Shown piece by piece: positions 5,912 to 9,511 of a stretch of 9,511 nucleotides of DNA (positions are counted from its first letter, which is position 1; each line of letters opens with the position of its first letter). The notes beneath the pieces were generated by a model that saw nothing but the letters and a program-made list of their open reading frames with translations, made no database searches and had not been told where the DNA came from. Made by a program: the position numbers and the translations under genes. This DNA comes from Ardenticatenia bacterium (GTDB lineage Bacteria > Chloroflexota > Anaerolineae > Aggregatilineales > Ch27). The DNA lies in contig JALSTC010000610.1 of NCBI GenBank assembly GCA_026983935.1, positions 1-9,511 on the forward strand. Reading direction: 5' to 3'.

Positions 5912-7006
5912 ATGTACCGTACAGGCAGTCGTGTGCTGTTGAGTGTGATCCTGCTGGCCCTGATTGTGGTGCTGCCGCTGGCGGCGGCGCAGGCCCAGGG
6001 CGGCCCTGCGGGGCTGACGCTGACCGACCGCTATGTCCTTAGCGAGGGTCAGCAGGTGGAGGGCGATCTGGTGATCGTGGCCCAGACCATCACGCTGCAG
6101 CACGGCAGCCGGGTGATGGGCGATGTGGCCGCCTTTGCCCAGGAGGTCACCATCCGGGGCCGGATCACGGGCGATGTGATCATTCTGGCGGAGCAGGTCA
6201 CGCTGGGCGACGGCGCACAGCTTGACGGCGATGTCAGCCTGTGCGCCGATACGGTGATCCGTGACCCGGAGGCCCGGATCGCGGGCGACTACACGGTGGG
6301 CTGTGCCGAGATGGGCAGCCTGCTGCGGAATGTCGCGCCGCTGGCCTTCGATCCCTCGAACTGGACATGGGCGGATTTTGACCCGACCACTTTTGACTGG
6401 GGGCGGCTCTCCCGCATTGAATTCTCGCCGCCCTATGTTTCACCGGTGGTGCGGCTGGCGGGCAATGCAGGCTGGGCACTGTTCATGGGGGCAGCGGCGG
6501 CGCTGATCGCACTGGCTGCCCCGCATCGTCTGCGGCGCATGAGCGAAGCAGCGCTGCATGCGCCCGCTGCCAGCGGGCTGGTCGGGCTGTCGGCGCTGCT
6601 GGTCATGGCTGCGGTAAGCGGGGCCGTGATCATCTCGCTGGTGCTGATCGTGACGCTCTGCCTGCTGCCGCTGCTGGGGCTGGCCTGGCTGGCGCTGGCG
6701 CTGATGGCCGTGATGGGCTGGGCGGCGCTGAGCCTGCCGGTGGGCGCGTGGTTCCTGTCCCTGCTCAATGTACAGCGCGTGAGTCCGGTGGGGGCGGCGG
6801 CGGTCGGGGCGATCATGGTGACTTTTGGCCTTGGGCTGCTGGGTATGAGCGTCTGGACGCTGCTGTTTTACATCCTGGGCGGGCTGATTCTGACGAGCTG
6901 GGGGCTGGGCGCGGTGATCCTGACCCGCTGGGGCGGGCAGGCCTATCCCCTGTCGGAAACCGCCCGATCTGCAGCGGGCGGTGACGAGTTCCCCTTCGAT
7001 GTGTAA
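5912..7006 (+). CDS. Secreted bactofilin-like repeat domain fused to polytopic membrane domain
   Basis: ATG 5912 gives 364 residues with a clear signal peptide (basic start, hydrophobic core about 8-24, AQA|Q near 28). GAGGG (5902-5906) lies 5 nt before it; ATG 5873, which overlaps the anti-sigma stop, is an alternative start. Residues about 46-130 hold tandem turns marked by Gly-Asp at 51, 70, 87, 106 and 125 (spacing 19, 17, 19, 19), of the form GDVxxxAxxVTLxxGA. This is the pattern of right-handed beta-helix, bactofilin-like (polymer-forming) domains, here facing outside the membrane. A linker rich in Trp and Asp (145-170) leads to about five membrane helices from residue 182 on. As third gene of the sigma cassette it may be a sensor partner or a target of the sigma factor. 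Family name is tentative; the repeat and topology are clear. Confidence 0.8.
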   Translation: MYRTGSRVLLSVILLALIVVLPLAAAQAQGGPAGLTLTDRYVLSEGQQVEGDLVIVAQTITLQHGSRVMGDVAAFAQEVTIRGRITGDVIILAEQVTLGDGAQLDGDVSLCADTVIRDPEARIAGDYTVGCAEMGSLLRNVAPLAFDPSNWTWADFDPTTFDWGRLSRIEFSPPYVSPVVRLAGNAGWALFMGAAAALIALAAPHRLRRMSEAALHAPAASGLVGLSALLVMAAVSGAVIISLVLIVTLCLLPLLGLAWLALALMAVMGWAALSLPVGAWFLSLLNVQRVSPVGAAAVGAIMVTFGLGLLGMSVWTLLFYILGGLILTSWGLGAVILTRWGGQAYPLSETARSAAGGDEFPFDV

Positions 7007-7059
7007 ACAGATGGCCTACATGCTGGCGCGGCTGCGGCGAGTCCTTTAGGGCAGGTGGT

Positions 7060-7087
7060 TTGTCGCCCGGCGGTGGGGCGGTATACT
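7060..7087 (+). promoter_or_regulatory. Candidate sigma-70-type promoter for ctaA
   Basis: TTGTCG (7060-7065) and TATACT (7082-7087) are 16 nt apart. The predicted start near 7094 falls inside the first arm of the hairpin that follows, which makes the relation of promoter and hairpin ambiguous. Confidence 0.38.
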
Positions 7088-7090
7088 GGT

Positions 7091-7130
7091 CGGCAGCGGG
7101 GCACTGCGCGTGCTCGCTGCCGATTTTGAT
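7091..7130 (+). terminator. Hairpin with T-rich tail between the sigma cassette and ctaA
   Basis: CGGCAGCG (7091-7098) pairs with CGCTGCCG (7115-7122). The loop forms a second stem, GCAC (7101-7104) with GTGC (7110-7113). ATTTTGATT follows. It most likely terminates the upstream operon, 85 nt after its stop. Because it lies only about 20 nt before the ctaA start, it could also act as a leader attenuator. Confidence 0.58.
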
Positions 7131-7151
7131 TCATGCCCTTGGGAGTGAATG

Positions 7152-8093
7152 ATGACCACCTCTGCTGTGCTCAATTCCTCGCAGGCGCGGCCTGAGATTG
7201 CCCCCGGCTTTCGCCGCCTTTCGCTGCTGACGGCGTTCTGGATATGGCTGCTGATCGTGGTCGGCGGTGTCGTCCGGGTGACGGGGTCGGGCCTGGGCTG
7301 CCCGGACTGGCCGTTGTGCTATGGGCAGGTGCTGCCGCCGCCGGATACCACTGCGCTGATCGAGTTCAGCCATCGTTTTGTGGCCGGGGTAGGCGGCCTG
7401 CTCATTCTGGCGACGGTCTGGCTGGCCTGGCGGCGCTATCGCGCCCACCCCTGGATCATCTGGCCGACGACGATCATGATTGTCGTGCTGCCGCTGCAGT
7501 TTGTGCTGGGCGCGATCGTCGTGCTGACGGAGCTGGAGCCGCTCTCGGTGGCAGTGCATCTGGGCACGGCGCTGATCATCTTTGCCTGCGCGCTGCTGGC
7601 GGCGCTCTATGCCAATCAGCCCGCCGGGCTTGATCGGGAGGCGCTCTCCGCCCGCTATCTGAATCTGCTCCGTGCTGCGGTGGCGGCGCTGTTTTTGCTG
7701 CTGACGACGGGCGCGGTGGTGGTGGGAGAGGGCGCGTCGTATTCCTGCCCGGACTGGCCGCTGTGCAACGGCCGGGTGCTGCCGCCGCCGGACGCTCCGC
7801 TGCCCGTCTGGCTGCATGTAACCCACCGCTACACGGTGGTGATCATCGGCGTGCTGCTGCTGGGCGTGGTGATCGCCTTTCTGCGCGAGCGGGCCAGCAG
7901 GCCGATCATGGCCCGCTGGGCGGTGTGGCTGGGCGTGCTGTTCCTGCTGCAGGCGGCCATCGGCGCAGTGAAGATCTGGTCACACCTGGCGACAGTGTGG
8001 CGCGTGGCGCATCTGGGCACGGCAGCGGCGGTCTGGGCGGTGCTGATCATCCTGGCCGGGCTGGGTTATTTGCAGCGGGCGTCTCTGGATTGA
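7152..8093 (+). CDS. ctaA: Heme A synthase (CtaA/COX15 family)
   Basis: The product is an integral membrane protein of 313 residues with about eight helices in two homologous halves. It converts heme O to heme A for aa3-type oxidases by oxidising the C8 methyl group. The first half has GSGLGCPDWPLC (45-56) with the Cys pair C50/C56, and E71-x2-H74, matching the catalytic Glu and heme-ligand His of the family. The second half repeats CPDWPLC (199-205). The four heme histidines are H74, H136, H225 and H287. GGAG (7142-7145) lies 6 nt before ATG 7152; the overlapping ATG 7149 is also possible but only 3 nt from the site. No ctaB or oxidase subunit gene is adjacent in the window. The stop converges to within 16 nt of the minus-strand PAP2 gene. 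Confidence 0.95.
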   Translation: MTTSAVLNSSQARPEIAPGFRRLSLLTAFWIWLLIVVGGVVRVTGSGLGCPDWPLCYGQVLPPPDTTALIEFSHRFVAGVGGLLILATVWLAWRRYRAHPWIIWPTTIMIVVLPLQFVLGAIVVLTELEPLSVAVHLGTALIIFACALLAALYANQPAGLDREALSARYLNLLRAAVAALFLLLTTGAVVVGEGASYSCPDWPLCNGRVLPPPDAPLPVWLHVTHRYTVVIIGVLLLGVVIAFLRERASRPIMARWAVWLGVLFLLQAAIGAVKIWSHLATVWRVAHLGTAAAVWAVLIILAGLGYLQRASLD

Positions 8094-8109
8094 GCAGGAC
8101 TGTACCCGT

Positions 8110-8790
8110 TCAGACCGACCAGGGTGCCCAGTGCCAGTGCCGCCAGGCGTCCGGAATCCAGCGCGTGAAGTCGTGATGGGTGACGAAATAAGCCACGAAT
8201 AGGGCGGCAAACACATCAATAGTGTAATGGGAATGGCTGGCCAGCATGGAAACGGCCTGCAGTATCGCCAGCATGAGATGCACCCGCACCAGCCAGCCGT
8301 ACCCACGCCGGGCAAAGAAAAGATACTGTGTGCAGGCGCTGCCGGTGTGCCCGGAAAAGAACATCCCCTTATATGTGTAGCGGGCGACCAGGTGATTTTC
8401 GCCAAAATGCTCTGCCGGGTTTTGAATTTGGGCCAGCGGCGTCAGGGTGATGGCGATGGAGCGCAGAATAAACAGCACGCTGAGCTGGAAAAGCAGCGCA
8501 GGCATGTCCTTGAATCGCCGCTGCCCCAGCATATATAAGCTCAACAACGCCTGTGCAGCACCGACCACTTCGCCAACCGTCACAAAGATTTCAATCTCCG
8601 GTATGCTGTCAAGGATGAGATCATCGGGCCGTACCGGGTTGGGATAGCGGGTCTCCACAAACCATCCGGCCCCCGCGCTCACAAAGATCATAACGAGCGC
8701 AAAAGCCAGGCTCCAGGCAAGCTGCTTGAAGTTCACCGCTTCGAGGACCTGCCTGGCGTATGTATTTTCACGACTCTGCGTAAAATCCAC
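8110..8790 (-). CDS. PAP2_C / sphingomyelin-synthase-like membrane enzyme
   Basis: The 226-residue product has about six hydrophobic segments. It carries the motifs of the sphingomyelin synthase branch of the PAP2 superfamily (PAP2_C): LRSIAITLTPL (109-119), FFSGHTG (144-150) and SHYTIDVF (187-194). H148, H188 and D192 match the catalytic triad of that family, which moves a phospho-headgroup between lipids; some relatives act as lipid phosphatases or make other headgroups. The substrate here cannot be told from sequence. I took GTG 8790 as start because no in-frame ATG occurs before the first helix; the ribosome site AGGCGGG is weak, so the start is the least certain part. A matching minus-strand promoter lies about 40 nt upstream. 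The gene stands alone and converges with ctaA. Confidence 0.85.
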   Translation of the reverse strand: MDFTQSRENTYARQVLEAVNFKQLAWSLAFALVMIFVSAGAGWFVETRYPNPVRPDDLILDSIPEIEIFVTVGEVVGAAQALLSLYMLGQRRFKDMPALLFQLSVLFILRSIAITLTPLAQIQNPAEHFGENHLVARYTYKGMFFSGHTGSACTQYLFFARRGYGWLVRVHLMLAILQAVSMLASHSHYTIDVFAALFVAYFVTHHDFTRWIPDAWRHWHWAPWSV

Positions 8791-8830
8791 GTTTCATGGC
8801 CCGCCTGTTTAGCGTTTTATTGACGTCTTA

Positions 8831-8860
8831 ATTTTACAGTAACAACGCCCGCGCGGTCAA
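8831..8860 (-). promoter_or_regulatory. Sigma-70-type promoter for the PAP2_C gene
   Basis: On the minus strand, TTGACC (8860-8855) and TAAAAT (8836-8831) are separated by 18 nt, each one base off consensus. The predicted start near 8824 leaves a leader of about 34 nt before GTG 8790. Confidence 0.52.
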
Positions 8861-8906
8861 ATTGGGACTGGCCGTCGCTTTGAAGAGACTGGCACACAAG
8901 ATGACG

Positions 8907-8931
8907 AGGGGCCGCTGCGCAGTGCTCCCCT
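8907..8931. other. Isolated GC-rich hairpin
   Basis: AGGGG (8907-8911) pairs with CCCCT (8927-8931), with an inner CGCT/AGTG stem around GCGC. On the plus strand TCTTATC follows, but no plus-strand gene ends nearby. Its purpose is unclear. Confidence 0.3.
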
Positions 8932-9032
8932 TCTTATCCGGCTGCTCATAGAATCGAAATTTTTCGTTAAGAATGCCGCAAAGGGGCTTGCCGTGTTTCC
9001 CGGATAATGCTACATTGAAAAATAAGGTGGCA

Positions 9033-9062
9033 TTGCCAAATGCGACAAGCAATATCCATAAT
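9033..9062 (+). promoter_or_regulatory. Candidate promoter for the secreted-protein gene
   Basis: TTGCCA (9033-9038) and CATAAT (9057-9062) are separated by 18 nt, each one base off consensus, giving a leader of about 110 nt. A second option is TTGCCG (8988-8993) with an extended -10, TGCTACATT (9008-9016), at 17 nt. I cannot choose between them from sequence alone. Confidence 0.4.
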
Positions 9063-9177
9063 TCATCCTGTAACCATATTTGGCGGAGGGAGGATGGCTA
9101 TCGGTTAAACGTTCCCGGTTCTGATATGTGTCGATTTTCAATCCTGGTTGTAGATGATTGTAAGGAGCAAGGAAGTG

Positions 9178-9511
9178 ATGTTGAGACGTGTATTCACCGT
9201 CGTAATCGCGCTGGTGATCGTTTTTGCTGGCGTGCCGCTGCTGGCTTCGTCACCTTATACCGCACAGGCGCAGGGTGGGCCGATGGTTATGGACCCCGGC
9301 GCGGACCCGAATTTTGGCTCTGTAGACCTGATCACGGGCTTCACGCCAGAGCCATTCACCGTGCAGATAACAGCCGGTGGGTTCATCAACGCGCAGGACG
9401 CATTGGGCAGCATGTGTTTTGGCGATGCGGCCATCGGTTTTGTCTCCGGCAGCCCGGACTTCCGCGTCTATTATACGGCGGGATTATTCCAGGAGCTGGA
9501 TTTCGTTTTTA
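9178..9511 (+). CDS. Secreted protein with repeat-like extracellular domain (3' end cut by window edge)
   Basis: The frame is open from ATG 9178 to the window end (111 residues plus one base), so the gene is partial. AAGGAG (9162-9167) lies 10 nt before the ATG. Residues 1-31 form a signal peptide: MLRR, a hydrophobic core to about 22, then a probable cut after AQA (29-31). The mature start contains NFGSVDLITGFTPEPFTV (45-62), then a single Cys (80) and SPDFRVYYTAG (92-102). This looks like the first copy of an extracellular beta-sandwich domain of the pre-peptidase C-terminal (PPC) kind seen in secreted Chloroflexota proteins, but that match is from memory of the pattern and is tentative. 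Any catalytic domain would lie beyond the edge. Confidence 0.72.
   Translation, partial: MLRRVFTVVIALVIVFAGVPLLASSPYTAQAQGGPMVMDPGADPNFGSVDLITGFTPEPFTVQITAGGFINAQDALGSMCFGDAAIGFVSGSPDFRVYYTAGLFQELDFVF

Larger units (their letters stand above)
8791..9177. other. Divergent intergenic region of 387 bases
   Basis: This stretch separates the PAP2_C gene from the secreted-protein gene. It holds the minus-strand PAP2_C promoter, a GC hairpin (8907-8931) and one or two plus-strand promoter candidates. A minus-strand frame at 8834-9052 has no recognisable product and overlaps these signals, so I do not call it a gene. The stretch from about 9065 to 9160 shows nothing clear. Confidence 0.55.

Noticed and set aside
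7131..7826. Minus-strand open frame of 231 codons opposite ctaA
   Set aside because: CtaA motifs and all four heme histidines are present on the plus strand, so the minus-strand frame is a shadow.
8834..9052. Minus-strand open frame of 72 codons in the intergenic region
   Set aside because: It overlaps the PAP2_C promoter and has no family resemblance. Its composition gives no support, although a small unknown gene cannot be fully excluded.
9085..9108. GGAGGG followed by a four-codon mini-frame ATG GCT ATC GGT TAA in the leader of the secreted-protein gene
   Set aside because: Spacing from the purine stretch to the ATG is only 3 nt and the peptide shows no attenuation logic, so chance is the simplest explanation.
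1..9511. CRISPR array, tRNA, rRNA, insertion sequence or phage genes
   Set aside because: Looked for and not seen: no regular spaced repeats, no tRNA-like cloverleaf with a CCA end, and no transposase or integrase motifs in any frame.

Overview
This window is GC-rich (roughly 60%) and packed with bacterial genes. It most resembles a Chloroflexota genome, probably of the Anaerolineae type. That assignment is an inference from the gene mix: a YfhO-like membrane protein, a UPF0173-like metallo-beta-lactamase-fold protein, an FmdB zinc ribbon, an ECF sigma cassette with a secreted repeat protein, CtaA, and a secreted protein resembling Chloroflexota repeat-domain proteins. No rRNA, tRNA, CRISPR array, insertion sequence or phage gene was found. 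The region reads as chromosomal housekeeping and envelope genes rather than a mobile island.

Layout. Positions 1-2109 hold the minus-strand gene for a large YfhO-like membrane protein, whose C-terminus runs off the left edge. After a 302-bp divergent intergenic region, three plus-strand genes follow: a membrane-anchored DUF3828-like protein (2412-2903, with its own promoter and terminator), a metallo-beta-lactamase-fold protein (3056-3691) and a small uncharacterised protein (3737-4039). A minus-strand FmdB-type zinc ribbon gene (4143-4448) converges on these, with a strong promoter and a good terminator. Next is a compact plus-strand cassette: ECF sigma factor (4691-5293), membrane anti-sigma-like protein (5295-5873) and a secreted repeat/polytopic membrane protein (5912-7006). 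Heme A synthase ctaA (7152-8093) lies beyond a hairpin. A minus-strand sphingomyelin-synthase-like PAP2 protein (8110-8790) converges on ctaA. A 387-bp intergenic region separates it from a secreted protein cut off by the right edge (9178-9511).

How the genes work together. The clearest functional unit is the sigma, anti-sigma and repeat-protein cassette. Its spacing (1 nt, then 38 nt) suggests an operon. Just upstream is an AAC-N16-CGTATA pair with the geometry of an ECF-dependent promoter, consistent with autoregulation. The anti-sigma candidate has no cysteine, so it cannot use the usual zinc-coordinating fold, and the third gene is a plausible envelope sensor or target. CtaA implies a heme-A-type terminal oxidase and aerobic respiration. 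The PAP2_C protein points to phospholipid or sphingolipid headgroup chemistry in the membrane. No wholly new system is proven. The items most worth checking are the sigma cassette, the degenerate metallo-beta-lactamase motif, the bacterial sphingomyelin-synthase-like enzyme and the hairpin/promoter overlap in front of ctaA.
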